A DNA stretch of 64,000 nt from Tenodera sinensis (GCA_030765045.1 CM060966.1:64985921-65049920); one strand, 5' to 3'; numbered from the stretch's first letter, positions 1-11,737 are shown. Notes: generated by a model not told the origin, from the letters alone. Translations and numbers: made by a program.

Positions 1-38
1 CTCAACTTCTAGGTCATCAGTACCCTTAAAAGGTTCAT

Positions 39-135
39 GGCAATAGCCAGATATAAATTTCACTCAAAAATAAAAATACCAGCAACAAGAAAGAGATACA
101 CAAAAAAGTAAAAAACAGTGGCAATAGCCAGATAT
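39..135. repeat. Short direct repeat in the LINE 3' region
   Basis: A 16-base word beginning GGCAATAGCC occurs at 39-54 and again at 120-135. Both lie in the A/T-rich stretch beyond the LINE stop codon, so a repeated 3' UTR module is the simplest reading. Confidence 0.5.
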
Positions 136-221
136 GAAACAAGTTAATAAATATGTCCAAAAGCATAAGGAGACATCTAAAATTTTAAATCCTCAAATTG
201 ATATAGCACTCCGCTAAAAAA

Positions 222-533
222 TTAAAAACTATCAACCGCTGTTTTGTCGTCCGCTAGGAGCTCTGCAAGTCTGGCAGGCAGCTGCAGAGAATCCCGAAGG
301 TGCGCTAGAGAGCAACACTCTAGCAACACGTGGCGAACTGACAAAAGGTTGTCACACAGCGGATATAGAGGGGCAAGGTCCCTTTTAAATAGGTAACCAT
401 GCGGAACATTGCAGTGCCCTATTCTTAATCGAGCCAAACTAACCTCCTCGCGGCGAGATATGCGACAGGAAGTTACCCAGTTTATCGGAAGTTCTTTCAC
501 TTCTCTAAGCTTATTACTGCGGAGAGCTGACAA
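222..533 (-). pseudogene. LINE ORF2 C-terminal Cys-containing tail
   Basis: The minus-strand frame shows SRREEVSLARLRIGHCNVPHG, then PLYPLCDNLLSVRHVLLEC, the segment that follows RNase H in many insect LINEs (the usual form is R..RIGH..LTHG.L....P.C..C...LTVRHIL.EC). The Cys and His spacing resembles a small zinc-binding unit. It overlaps the RNase H frame by about 35 bases in another phase, showing a frameshift. It ends in a stop near 222; A/T-rich DNA follows. Confidence 0.7.
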
Positions 534-589
534 CTCTGCCAGGACGACAGTACCGCTCTCCGCACTTCAAGCCTAAAGTCTTCCGAAGT

Positions 590-1010
590 AACACGTGAGA
601 TGGTAATACTGGGTTCTGTTGTTGCCGTCTTTGCTGCCAAATCTGCCCTTTCAGTCCCCGGCAAACCTATGTGACCAGGTATCCATGCACAAACCACGTC
701 AACGCCAGAAGCGTATAATACATGGAGGGCATCCTGGATACATTGTACAATAGGGTGGGGTTGTACTGCTCACAAACGCTCTGACGTGTACTAAGGGAAT
801 CGCTCAAAATCAGGCAGTCACCTAATTTACAACGGCGCACATACAAAGCGGCTTGGTAAATTGCATAAAGCTCTGCAGTAAAAATGGAAGTGCTATTTGG
901 AAAACCGAATGTATGTGATTCGGTTCCATAAACATAAGCACATCCAACACTGTTGGTGCTCTTTGACCGATCGGTGTAAATATATGGACGGTCAGTGTAG
1001 TCTGACAAAA
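590..1010 (-). pseudogene. LINE RNase H domain
   Basis: Two overlapping minus-strand frames together carry the four acidic positions expected of RNase H: Asp in YTDRSKS, Glu in FTAELYAIY, Asp in ILSDSLS, and the final Asp in ERADLAAK, which follows WIPGHIGLPG. In related elements the first motif is usually YTDGSK, so Gly has become Arg here. The domain would degrade the RNA strand of the RNA:DNA hybrid during target-primed reverse transcription. The frame shifts at about 670-700 between the SDSLS block and the PGHIG block, so the domain is inactive in this copy. Confidence 0.8.
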
Positions 1011-1099
1011 ATTCTAAAAAACACGTGCGTATACTTTAAATAGGGACGGGGTGTGCCAGATAGCCAAGGGGGGTACAGCTTCTCGCCCATGGCGAACAT

Positions 1100-1645
1100 C
1101 CCAGGCAGTTCCACTCCAAGCTTCATATAAGATCTTGGAAACGAAATCCCTCAGGCTTAGGACTAAGGGTGCCATTCCTATACCGTACTCTTAGCGTGGT
1201 GGTGAAAAAAGAAGCGAACGTTGTGTGCTTAGGCATACATCTAAGCGCACAACCATAATTTGCCAAGAGAATCTCACGCCGATGTTGCAGAGGAGGTTCT
1301 GCGGACTCTGCGTAAAGGCTCACCACTGGGGTTGTTGGAAAAGCTCCTATTGCAATGCGGATGCCCCTATTGTGGACCGCATCTAGTCTTCTCAGCACAC
1401 ATGGTCGTGTTGACGAATAAACAATACACCCGTAGTCTAGTTTGGATTGGATCAATGCGCGATACATTCGCAACAAAATTGTCCGATCCGCTCCCCACGA
1501 TTTGCCATTTAGTACTCGCATGATATTTAGGGAACGGTCACATCGTGCTCTTGGCTGTGCAATATACGACGACCAACTAAGCTTCCTGTCCAAGATCAAA
1601 CCCAGGAAGCGCGTCTCTTCTGCGAAGGGAAGTACATAAATCTGG
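1100..1645 (-). pseudogene. LINE reverse transcriptase, C-terminal thumb part
   Basis: The minus-strand translation contains FLGLILDRKLSW near its start, then the YRALIQSKLDYGC block and RRLDAVHNRGIRIAIGAF, the usual order downstream of the RT catalytic box in Jockey/I-type LINEs. The first residues lie near 1645 and the open frame ends near 1123. The catalytic YADD/FADD palm is not in the window copy, so this piece cannot act alone. It continues, after a frame break at about 1010-1120, into the RNase H domain. Family membership is certain at the level of a LINE RT; the clade is inferred from the attached RNase H. Confidence 0.8.
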
Positions 1646-1705
1646 ACCGAAAGGAGCGAAGGTAGTAATCGTCTCCTACGACGCCAAAAATTAACCCAGA
1701 TTGAC

Positions 1706-2457
1706 TTCTAATCGCTCTTACGATAATGTTGCTAACCTTGGAATGTATTCACGCTACATGAAAGCAAAGAACTCACTAAAAATTGTTAAAGCACTTAAAT
1801 GTTATTTTTAGTTCATGCAGTATGTTTAGTTTATTAAATATAAACGATATTTTCAACTACTCTGTCTTTCTCCCACTGATCATTTTCTGTCTTTTCTATG
1901 TTTTGAAAAACCTTGCCAGCGTGTTTCGGTTACAGGTGATATACCCTCAAGTGTTATATCGTGCCATTCCTGTAACGAAAAGCCACCTGTTACGTTCCTC
2001 TCGTTTCACCTTGGCCAATGTTAGTTCTATGGGATTGAGATCACACATGTATGGGGGTTAACAAACTAAAGTGTGACACAATGAAACTAGAAATGCGTCC
2101 GCTTTAGAAACGTCTTTTATTTCAATCATCCTATAAAAATCTGTTTTATATATGGAAGTGTTACTCTGAAACCCTCTGCACAGCAACCACAATATAATAA
2201 CAGATCTTACAACACTCCTAGGCGGGGATTTATGTACTTCTACACTCCTCTTTTCTATACTTCCGAGATAATGCTAGTGACTCGTCCAATTGTTAACTAA
2301 AATTAAGAGATATTAACAAATTAGCGAGCAATAGCGGGAATAACATTGAAGGTAACGAGCAGCAAAGTTATGTAACAAGTTGACGAAACTCGGGTTACGC
2401 TATCGTGAAATGCCTCTACTCTCCCCTTCAGTCCCCTAAGAGGTGGTGAACAGATAG
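1706..2457 (-). mobile_element. Tc1/mariner-type element, truncated copy A
   Basis: The high-coordinate end reads, on the minus strand, TA then CTATCTGTTCACC, matching the terminus of the copy at 60407. Over about 750 bases this copy is similar to 60407-61147 in inverse orientation. It contains a minus-strand transposase remnant with DLNPIEL (about 2020-2060), the block around the third catalytic acidic residue of Tc1-type transposases, preceded by a degraded HTLVC..PPY. The other terminus is lost at about 1706, where the LINE begins, so LINE insertion or a rearrangement removed it. It has stops and is not coding. Confidence 0.65.
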
Positions 2458-2740
2458 TAAATAACTGGTGAAGCCTCCGCTGGGCCAGGCGGACCAGTCA
2501 CAAGTAATTCATAAGAAAATTCTTCTTTTCATTCCTCTACACCCTCTCGTCCACCAAAAAAATATTTGGAGCCGGCTGTACGCATAAGAAAAAAATCTTA
2601 CGATACCTCAGCAAAAGTGTAAAGTTTATGGAAGCACCCAATACATGTATTTTCTTTTCTTCATAACATTACCCATTTTCAAAATATGTTCCAAATGCAA
2701 AAGTACCTCCTGAAGGAAAATGTTTGCAAGTTTCCCGATT

Positions 2741-2752
2741 CTTCTCTCTCTC

Positions 2753-2828
<76 letters not shown>

Positions 2829-2830
2829 TC
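2741..2830. repeat. (CT)n microsatellite
   Basis: Nearly uninterrupted CT dinucleotides run for about 80 bases. Apparent reading frames through it (Ser-Leu or Arg-Glu repeats) are artefacts of the repeat. Confidence 0.95.
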
Positions 2831-3560
2831 AACATAAGTCTGAAGAAAAGAAAGCAGGCAACGTAGCTCCTAATTGTAGCCCTGTTTGTAATACCATCTT
2901 AGATTCTGATGAAGTGTAAGTTGGTTACATCAGGTTATCCCTATACCGAAAATCATGGTGTCATATGGAGCCAATTCTGATCTACTGAGAGCACAGCATC
3001 CGCCAGCGCCATATGGACCAATGACTTACATCACCAAAGATTGTGGAAGTACGAAAGGTAAACAGAACACTAAAATGAAACTTAAACAAATAGCTAACCA
3101 TGAGGCAGTATGGACGCAGTCTGTCACATAAAGCTTGTAAATATCCAGCCAAGTGGCGTGTGCTCATACAGTTTATCGTTAACTCCACTTAGTTTAAACT
3201 ACAGCCTACCCAAACCAAAACACTTCTCTCTGTGTTGCTGTGTGCCCGAAAATTTACGTTAGTAGCCACATCAAGCGTTGTAATTACTTGAGCCGCGTTA
3301 GCGAAGTGAGTTTTGACTAAATCTTTTCAGCTACTGTTAACTGTCAACTATCTTCTCCTCCAGCTTGCAATTTAATACACATCTGTGACTGGAACAATCA
3401 ATTAGTCTGATGCTGTGTACAGCTTAAGGCAGAAAAGTGGTATACATTTCCAAATCCAGACACTAGAACATTTTGTTCACATAACATTAAATACTAGCTG
3501 GTTTTATAGATAATTAAAGTAGACGTTACTTCATTTTCCTTCAAAACAAAGAGATTATAA
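2831..3560. other. No recognisable gene
   Basis: A/T-rich sequence with only short open frames that show no family motifs. I see no RNA gene or obvious repeat boundary. Confidence 0.5.
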
Positions 3561-3566
3561 CAGGCA

Positions 3567-3641
3567 GGCATATTTAACTCAGTGGTTCCCAAGTAGGTTA
3601 TAAAAGACGGGCATATTTAACTCAGTGGTTCCCAAGTAGGT
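3567..3641. repeat. Duplicated 32-bp unit with a hAT-like terminus
   Basis: A 32-bp segment at 3567-3598 is repeated at 3610-3641. Each copy contains CAGTGGTTCCCAA preceded by ATTTAACT. The former is a common terminal sequence of hAT elements of the Charlie type. No matching opposite terminus was found nearby, so no hAT element is claimed. Confidence 0.6.
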
Positions 3642-4138
3642 ACTTATGAGAAAATCACAAATTCTCGAAGTTTAGCTCCTGCTTCAGAAAATATTTTTTG
3701 TTTTATTTAACTTTCTAAATCTTCTACTCGGATAAAGGAACCCTGTTTGGAAAGAGTGGAGTTATACTGTTGTGCAATGTCCCTGTCACAATACGACAGA
3801 ATTGACCAAGAGAAAGGTTATGCATATTAAATTCCTTAAGCTCGTTTAACCAGCTTAATTCATGATTCGTGTTATGCGATTGCTAGTGCGCAAACATAAA
3901 AGTAAGGAAGAAATATTATTCAGATGATGGAGTATACGTGCAGCTATTTGAGAATGGTTCATTCAAAATCATCAGTAGACAGCCATCTCGGCGAATGTGT
4001 TTAGCTGAGGCGTTTACGTTCCATTGGACCAACCGATAACTGAATGAGCCGATATTTATGCAATAATGTACTTTTACTTTTGAAACAAAAACTTAATGGT
4101 TCGTGTAAAATTAAAAGTATTGTAACAAAGTGTCAAAA
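3642..4138. other. No recognisable gene
   Basis: Nothing with coding, structural-RNA or transposon signatures is visible here. Confidence 0.45.
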
Positions 4139-4570
4139 TCCAGTTACTTTTCTATCACTTAATTGTCTTCTAAAATTTTACCACAAATAGTTTTCTTCTC
4201 GTCGTTAACACAGTCTACAGTCCCTCGGAATATCACAACTCAACTGTCCTCATAACCTTGCTTTGCCCTTTCAGTGCCCTTCTTTACTTTCTCTGTCCCG
4301 CATACAGTAAACTACGGCGTTACAATCACTCGACGCTCGTTGATCTGATCACGGACCACTCATGACCACAGCTCGAAGTCTATTGACTCTGCTGCTGCCT
4401 CGTGTCCTTATATATGGCGGATGACGTTACACCGACCTTTCTCGACTTCTACGCACACCGACGGATGACGTAACCAGATCTTTCTTGACGGCACCGGAGA
4501 AAACCCCTTTTATTTAGCCACTTCTATTATTGTTAATCACGTGTTCGCTCACGAGTGGTGTGACGAAACT
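4139..4570 (+). repeat. Dispersed repeat, copy 1 (unclassified, possibly LTR-like)
   Basis: This interval aligns by eye, with many substitutions, to 41605-42050 in the same orientation. Shared landmarks in order are TTTTCTATCACTT, CTTCTCGTC, a CACAACT block, ACTTTCTCTGTC, a GATG(A/G)CGTAA block, and CCCTTTT followed by a GTGTTTGCTCRCG-like block. Copy 1 has a TATATA stretch near 4412. Length and the lack of coding frames would fit a solo LTR, but I see no convincing ends or duplication. Confidence 0.45.
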
Positions 4571-4718
4571 TGATCCTGCGGCACGGCATGTGGTGTGAAG
4601 CAGTCCGGTCGCCGCCCGTCCATCGTGCGCCGAGCCCAGCATCACAGCATGAAGTGAAATAACGAAAGTAAATCATAAAAGTTTCATAAGGCGCGAATAT
4701 TTGCTAACATGCCACAGG

Positions 4719-4732
4719 AAAAAAAAAAAAAG

Positions 4733-4787
<55 letters not shown>
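4719..4787. repeat. Poly(A) followed by (AG)n microsatellite
   Basis: An A13 run is followed by about 50 bases of AG dinucleotide repeats. Confidence 0.95.
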
Positions 4788-4790
<3 letters not shown>

Positions 4791-5323
4791 ACAGCAATGG
4801 ATGCGACACCTAAATTTCCCAAAATGATTAAACTCTACAAGTGATCATTACGATCGTATTTATTGTCTTGTACTATTCACTGCGTTTCAGAATCATAAAG
4901 TCCGATTAGTTGTATACGACAATGATCGATTGTTCCTTTAGTACAATAGGTCCCGATGTACACCTAATGCCGATGCATTACGGGTTTACATTTTCCAAAG
5001 CACCCATTACGAACGCAACAGAACCGACGTAGGTAGACAGGTATTCGTAGTCACATAACATTTGAAAATAATATTCCCTCCTCTAGGTCAAAGGAATATA
5101 TTTCCAGTAATAAAGTGCACTCGGATAATTCGAGGTTTATAATTCGAAATCGTCGTTAATTCGTAAAAAAATCACATGTAGCTCGAGTTTGCTTTTCCTT
5201 AATTCGAAGTCTTTGCTTAGAAATGCCACTCGGAAATTAATGTAAACGCGAAAATTTCAAATTCGACCATGTGTTTCTGCAAAACAGATCACTCCGGGTT
5301 GTTTGTTGGAATGCAGTTTGGCC

Positions 5324-5343
5324 GGGGGGGGGGGGGGGGGGGG
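5324..5343. repeat. Poly(G) tract
   Basis: About 20 consecutive G residues inside the pogo/Tigger remnant. Confidence 0.9.
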
Positions 5344-5459
5344 CTTGGAATAGCTTTCCTGACTGCCGGTCTGGGTTTCTATTCCTGCTCCCACATCCCC
5401 TTATTTAAAACACGTGTGCCTTTAGTTGTCGCTTGAGCTTCAATGTGTTGCAAATGAAT

Positions 5460-5725
5460 GCCACTATGTCTCTTAGTAAACCGTGTGTCCAGTACAAGAC
5501 CTTAACGTTTTGAGATAAATTCCCGTCATTCGAGAAAATGAAAAGGGTTTGAAGAAAAAAATCTGAAAAAGTGAAAGAATATAGGATACTACCGAACACT
5601 TTGTCAACTTATCTGAAGAATAAAGAGAAAATGTTAAGCAGTGCATCCAGTGAAAATGGAAAGTGTTGAAAAAGAGTGTGGCATCCTGATGTCGACGAGT
5701 GCGTGTTAATTAGGGATATATGTAC
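5460..5725 (+). pseudogene. pogo/Tigger transposase N-terminal remnant (CENP-B-like HTH)
   Basis: In one plus-strand phase the text shows a KTLTF..K block, then KVKEYRILPNTLSTYLKNK, then a Ser-rich linker and HPDVDECVLI. This is the order of the CENP-B-type DNA-binding region of Tigger/pogo transposases, where ..GIP.STLSTILKNK.. is the second helix-turn-helix helix and the later block opens the second HTH. In-frame stops and at least one frame change interrupt it, so it is a dead remnant. No DDE catalytic residues could be identified downstream. Confidence 0.6.
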
Positions 5726-7539
5726 CAGTATTGCTAAATTGTCAATTTTAGACGTAACTTGTGTAATTAGAATTTCTGGATATTTCGAATTTTTTTTCTT
5801 GTTCCTTCAGCTCCCAATTACTCTAGTTCCAGTGTATAAAAAGCTCCGGTGGAGAATAATGAAAGTTAAATACAAAAGGAATGACTGAATTTTGAGCGTC
5901 ACTCAAAATACTCCAGAAACTATAGCAAACTTATGGGCTTACCAAGGATATCCTCAAATGAAGAGGTTTGGCTGTCAAATATATAGTCAGATGATCTTCT
6001 GAAACAGCGACTTTACAGGAGAAATGTGTGACAATTCCAAACTGCATATACCTCATATATAGATATGTTGCATAAATCCTTTAAAAGTTTTGCACTTCAC
6101 TTTCATTTGTTTTACAACACTGCCCACCACTTGAAAAAAAAAATGTCTATTGACCCATCTGAAGCTTCAAATTTAACATCAACCAACTTGAAGAACCAAG
6201 AGTTCTGTAACTTTAACCGAGCCTATTTAGCAGTAAATGTTAAAATTTGGCTAAATAAAAAATGTTTCTCCTCGCATTTACACTAGGGCTCGTTGGAAAA
6301 ACAAACGAAGAAAAGGCTCCGCCGCTTTGATGTTTGCTCTGATACGTTCTGCTCATGAAGCAGCTTGTATAAAAGAAGTAAAGTATTGTGGTACAGATAT
6401 AAACACGGTTTCCTTTTTTATCTCTTTTCTTTTTTATGAGGGCATAGGCTTCCCATTGTGCTAGTAGGAATCTTTCTTTCATCTACTGCAGACCACAAAG
6501 CCTCCGTTTTGTTTAGTGTTTATTTGGAAATACGCCGCTGTTTTGCCTACAATTTGAAGCTAGCTCTTCTCTTGCTGATGAAGAGGTTCTTTCAGAAATA
6601 GCACGCGCATGTGGATAAAGGTATTTCTAATCATTCAGGTGACCCTAGAATGCCAAGTGAAATGTGTACAAAACCTTGGGTGCACAGCAGAAGTCGTGGT
6701 GGTTTACGATCTCGGACAAATGACTGACGAACGATTTTACCTGTGTGATCAGAGTAGTGCAAAACAAAATATGCAAAAATAAACTTAAAGTATCAAAAAT
6801 GTATTATGTTTAATTTTAAAATCGCCTAAATCGTCCACCTAAAACAATTTACTTTCTGCTTTTTGATCCTGCATTTATTATATATATACACAGGATGCCG
6901 AGAGACCAAAATACCGCGCAGCCCGTTCGGAGGTTTTTTGCTTTCCCGGTATTTATTGCTCTCCTCTAAATGCCTACGATGCAGCAATACTGATTTTTCC
7001 CCGTTATATGCACACTTCAGCTAGCTCTTTTGCTCATTTGTAGTTTCTCTACCGAAGATAGACAAAATTTGACAAACATATTTCCCCACAAAACAAAAAA
7101 TTTAAGGTCTCCTGAATCAAAAGAGAGCATTGGCAATAGAAAGGCGCACAGGCACAGATGTATGTGCGTTCGGCACATATGCGGGAGAACCTCGTAATTC
7201 AAAAACCAAAATTCGAATAGATACCAAATTAAAAACTCCAGTTAAGTGTATTCAACGAAAACTACTGCTCAAAATTACTGTTTATAGGTCTTTTTTTTTT
7301 TTATAACATTTATTTCTTAAACACTTCTCTAGGATAATTTTTAAATTTTTTTTAAACTGAAATATGAATTGCTCGAGATATGAGAATGGTGAATAAAATG
7401 CATATCTTGAAAGCTGTGAAGGTTCTTTAGAAATGTTGATCACAGCACTGAATAAATGCCAAAAATATAAATATACGCTAAAGTTTCTTTTAATTTCTAC
7501 ACATTTAACATCACACTTAGATCGCCTCCGCCTATGGCG

Positions 7540-7801
7540 CGCATTTTTCCCCGGTGGCAGATCTGGACCGGGGTGCACTCAGCCTCGTGGTGCCAGTTGG
7601 GACTCCATATTCGGGCAACCGGGAACTGCAATAGAGACAATATACCTAGAGTCCATTAAATCTTTGTTGGACCTGACAAGGCGATCAAGGATCGCTGATC
7701 TAGGCATCTACCTGGGCAGGCATTAATGCTTGGGTGACAAGATGTGGATCCACCCCACCGACAAGGGTTTTTTTTTTTTTTTTTTAAGAAAAAAAAAAAA
7801 G
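7540..7801. repeat. Retroposon-like segment ending in poly(T)/poly(A)
   Basis: A GC-richer block (7540-7765) with no open frame of note ends in T18-20 and then A12, a local self-complementary arrangement. The compositional break and the homopolymer end suggest a short retroposon, but I found no A and B boxes and no second copy in the window. Confidence 0.3.
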
Positions 7802-8633
7802 ACACCACACTTTGAAACCATCATTTTCGTGACTCAAGGTTGACATGTACATAATAGGTATATCTACTTGTAGTCGTCGTAAGACTTTGGCAGGCTTGTT
7901 GAACGTACAACCAAACGTAAATTGAAATTATTCCTACCACACATACTCAAATTATGAAGCTCCGCGACAGACGTGCTAATACAGCTAGAATTCTCGCGTA
8001 GAGAAGTACCTGTGACAAAATGTTTTCATGATGCGTATTGAATTCAGTTCACCATAAACATGGAAGTAACTGAGAAAAAGAATTGATGAAGTTGTCAAGT
8101 TCGCACCTCACAGAATAACTGTGTGAATATTATTTACAAGAATACAACAATTTGGAAGGTAAAATCAGATAGGATTCGTTTTTAAGATTTTGTTGGTAAA
8201 ACATTAAACAGACAAGAAACAAATATCAATTGAGGGAAAGAAGTGTAAAAAGAAACTATCAGTACCCAAAATGTTGCAAATTAAGTTAAGTCTCGTGGAA
8301 AATTTAGATCAAAGAAATAGTTAATAAGTAAGTAGTTATTTCCAAATCTAAAACTCTTCATTTATTAAAATCTAGTAAACCGTGAGTTACAAAAGCGCCA
8401 CAATCATTTAAAACTTTTTTTTCCAAACCCAGCACACAAGTGTCTTTGTTATTTAATGAACAAATAAATGTAGTTGTAAATGTTCACCTAACTGTTCCAA
8501 TACTGAATTTGCGGTGAAGATGCTATGCATACTTCGAATTTATGTAAATAAAATGAATGAACAGTACAGGAGAAAATCATCTGCCCACACTAGATGTGTT
8601 ATGTTCCGTTTATATGCTGTCTTATACATCCAA
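7802..8633. other. No recognisable gene
   Basis: A/T-rich sequence without coding or repeat signatures that I can support. Confidence 0.45.
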
Positions 8634-9290
8634 GGTCATATCGGCGGCTATAATCTTTGGAGCAATTGTTCAACAGGAATGATATTCACTCACACTGATG
8701 TTACCGAGCGAGGTGCGCCGCGGCAACGTGTGCGACTCGTATTCGGGAGGTCCCGGGTTGGATAACCGGCGACCGCGCGAGTTAGAGCAATTGGAATTTT
8801 CCGTATGTCACTTTGGCGAACGCTAGGGAGCATTCTTTCTTACCATGGTTTCCTTTCCATTCATTCCATTTACTTATCATCTTTCAGGCGAGTATTGTTG
8901 GAGGTGCCGGGCAGATGACGCGGATGCTTGCGCATAAGTGCTATTCTTGGCGCTAGGTGGCGCTTGGGCGACAGCTGTCCAACGTCGAGGACCCCCCCCC
9001 CCCCCAACCGGCTTCAGCCCGCGGTGTGATGGCGACCGATCGGCGGGTTTTAGTACATAATAGATCTGCGTAGGTCGAGATGTGCAAGGTGTCCCCTCCG
9101 TGAATGTACCCCTTATCCTTTACCGTCACAGTAATGTTAGTCCTTGGTTATATTAAATTCACACAACTCGCGTTCATAGTTCCAGACTCAACGAAGGATG
9201 GGGAATAATCCAGGCTAAAGAAAAATGTGCAGCATCCAGCCGATAGCCAAACGCGGGACCTTTGAATTTGAAGGTTAGCATGCTAACCAA
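8634..9290 (-). mobile_element. SINE copy split by a second SINE
   Basis: Segment 8634-8696 (AAGGTCATATCGGCGGC and onward to CACTCACAC) matches the low-coordinate part of the SINE at 44500-44850. Segment 9150-9290 (TTCATAGTTCCAGACTCAA... GGGGAATAATCCAGGCT) matches its distal part beyond the CA repeat. The two halves are separated by a different tRNA-like SINE at about 8697-9139. The minus orientation follows the complete copy, whose tRNA-like head lies at the high-coordinate end. The head of this copy is degraded. Confidence 0.55.
8697..9139 (+). mobile_element. tRNA-derived SINE inserted in another SINE
   Basis: The left end reads TTACCGAGCGAGGTGCGCC, then GACTCGTATTCGGGAGGTC and GGGTTGGATAACC. 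This is the same tRNA-derived head style, with a weak B box, as the SINEs at 28325 and 19875 (CTCATTCGGGAGGTCGTGG, then GGTTCGATTCC). ATGTTA occurs at both ends (8697 and 9134) and may be the remnant of a target duplication. A C15 tract lies at 8991-9005. No poly(A) tail is preserved. Confidence 0.5.
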
Positions 9291-10312
9291 TCAATAAATT
9301 TTTATACAAATAAATGCATTGTCTTTTGATCTTGGTTGCGTTTTCATATGTGCAAATCTTCAAATGCTGATAGGAGGAAAAGAAACCCAAGTGTTGCATT
9401 TATGCGACTTTCTTAACAGCATAAACAAGCTGTAAGCTTACAAAAGGCTATTCTTCCGTCTATTTCTTGTTAATTGAGAGAAACGTTCAATACGTATTTA
9501 AATATTTACTTGAAGGTAGGTATACGGATGATTAAGTGACAGTGAAGAGTTTTAAAAAGTGAATGGAACTGTGATGGTTTTGAAACTCCATGCTCCTTAC
9601 ACGGCCGCCAGTAAAAACGAATAACGACCTGCCACTTGGAAAGATTTTCTACAAAAGCTTTTTATTCTATCTACTTTTTTCTTTAAGTTTAAACTCTTAA
9701 CCGCGTAGGGCATGTTGGACGTTGAATGAACGAAATGGTTGAAAGTATACATCGGTCGGGGTCTCTAGAACTAAGAGCTACGTAACAGTTGTCTTCTCAG
9801 GATAAAGAAAAACCCAAGTAGATATATCAAGATAACTCACCCTAACCTAGATTCAAACTTGGGACTTATAGAATGTGAGGATGGTATCTTACACGCCTGC
9901 TCAAAACTATCCGCTGGTGCCAATTACATGCTGGTCCAAAATATAAGGACCTCCCCTATTTCGGTGAAATCTCGCCATAGATGGGTGGAATGCAATAGTC
10001 CTCTAGTTACATCGCACTGGAAGATATAGGCAAGGCCATCTCTAAGTTTAGATATCAAGATGGCCTTCATATAGGTCAGAATGCAGTCTTGAGAAGTCCT
10101 AACAATAATTATTCTAGTGGGTCTAACGCAACGGCCTGTAAAACACTCACTCTGACACACGCACGCGCGCACGCACACACACAGTGTGCATGTAGTACTA
10201 CTGCACAATGTAAAGTGAGCGTCTCGTAGAACCCGTAACTCTTAAGATTCCTTTGTCTTCTTGTGCATATAAAATGTCATGAGTTTAAAATTACAACAGA
10301 TACCTGTTGCGC

Positions 10313-10343
<31 letters not shown>

Positions 10344-11337
10344 ACACGGAATTGAAAACGTAGCACGCTCTATAAGAGCACCAACAGCTTCGTAAACCTG
10401 TTGTAGTATCAGCCACAAATTAGGAGAGACAAGGCGATGGAACATATTGGAAATAATAGTTTCATGTAAAGTTATTAACCAGGGGACAAACGTTTATTTA
10501 AAAGTTTTAGTGCACTGTGTGTTCGTACACCCAAATTCAATTACTCTTTCTGTGAAATTTCGCCTCTCCTGTTACTACGAGTCAGTCAAATACATCACAC
10601 TGATGTATCGCATACTATTTTTTGATAATACGTTTGAAAATCGAGACTAAGATAAGGAGAATTATTTTGTGATTGACGCACGCTCTTCTAACTCAGCCAG
10701 TGGAGAATGTGGTTCCTCTTGGGCCAGTAACTTAAGGTAGAAAAACTGCAATGTCAGCGATGATGATCCCTCCGGCAGGAGCTTGCCAATCACGAAGTGA
10801 TTTCTCACTCTCTAAGTCGAACACTTTTATTTCCTAGATTCAGTTTTACACCTAATACATGTAGGTATATATTTTTGGGTGATCGATGGTAATTATGTTA
10901 GTTGAAATGTTGTGAATTTTCTTTCCCATTAATCGCTGAAAAGTTGGAAGTATCAAAAGCACCACCCTTAATACAGTGGATATCAACGAATCATCACCAA
11001 CTTTACTTTCATATAAATATCAGATATACTGAAGTTCAGCCACGAAATTCCATTGCCATTGATTACTTTCGTCGGCTATTAAGAAAGCATTAAGAAGCTC
11101 GAACAGTTTATTCTAACAATCCTAATTATACAAATACACTTAATCTACTACAATAATAAAATACAAAAATAATTATTCTAACCATATTTGCCACAATAAA
11201 ACAAATATAATTAATTTTAACAGTATTTCCCACCATTACCTTAGCTACTGGAAGCCAGCAGCTATTCCAACTGGTTGTTAGCTGGAAATTTACTCGTTTC
11301 TTTCTCACTCTTTGAGTTGCTTATTGCTATTACTTAC
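9291..11337. other. No recognisable gene; one C/CA simple repeat
   Basis: No conserved protein or structured RNA was recognised. A poly(C) tract at 10313-10330 is fused to (CA)n up to about 10347. Confidence 0.45.
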
Positions 11338-11737
11338 TACGGGTTGTTTCGAAACGATACCGAACGAATATAGCCGTTTCGTAGTTTATAACTTAACTAA
11401 TCCGAATTTCGGTGTCGCAGCTTCGAAATTCTTTTAGGTACAATTTTATACGGCATTAAATGTTACATTATTTTGTGATTAGGCAGCGCAGGAACCACTG
11501 GTGTGCGAACTTCAGAAGTTGTTACTGGGACGCACCAGCCACGAAAACAAAAGCATTAATCCTTGCTCGTTATCATCACCCTAGCCTAGCTTTCAGGTAA
11601 ATGGGGCAAAGGACAGTTACTTGTGCAAAAGTCGACTACTGACTGACAGTTCCAAGGTTGCTCTTCAGTGTAAAACTACGCATTCCGTCCTAACAGGGAG
11701 GATTTTGCGCGTACTTACATAGTGAATCCAAGCAATA

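Larger units (their letters stand above)
1..1705 (-). mobile_element. Truncated LINE with RT and RNase H domains
   Basis: Read on the minus strand, the interval encodes in order the C-terminal thumb of a non-LTR reverse transcriptase, an RNase H domain, and a Cys-rich tail typical of LINEs that carry RNase H (I, LOA, Outcast or R1-related clades). The RT palm and the endonuclease are missing, so the copy is 5' truncated at about 1705, where it abuts a Tc1-type element. The reading frame is broken at least three times (near 520, 680 and 1010-1120), so the copy is dead. The low-coordinate end is A/T rich and may be the 3' UTR; it runs off the window edge, so no tail or target duplication can be seen there. 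Confidence 0.8.
5118..7248 (+). mobile_element. Decayed pogo/Tigger-type DNA transposon
   Basis: The left end begins CACTCGGATAATTCGAGG and has several TAATTCGAA words. The right end, read inward on the minus strand, begins CACTTAACTGG and contains ATTCGAATTTTGG and GAATTACGAGG, the AATTCGAA-rich style of pogo/Tigger termini. A TA lies outside the right end; the left flank reads TG, possibly a mutated TA. A transposase N-terminal remnant sits at 5460-5725. At about 2.1 kb the length is normal for the group. The DDE domain is too decayed for me to trace, so the exact ends are provisional. Confidence 0.45.
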
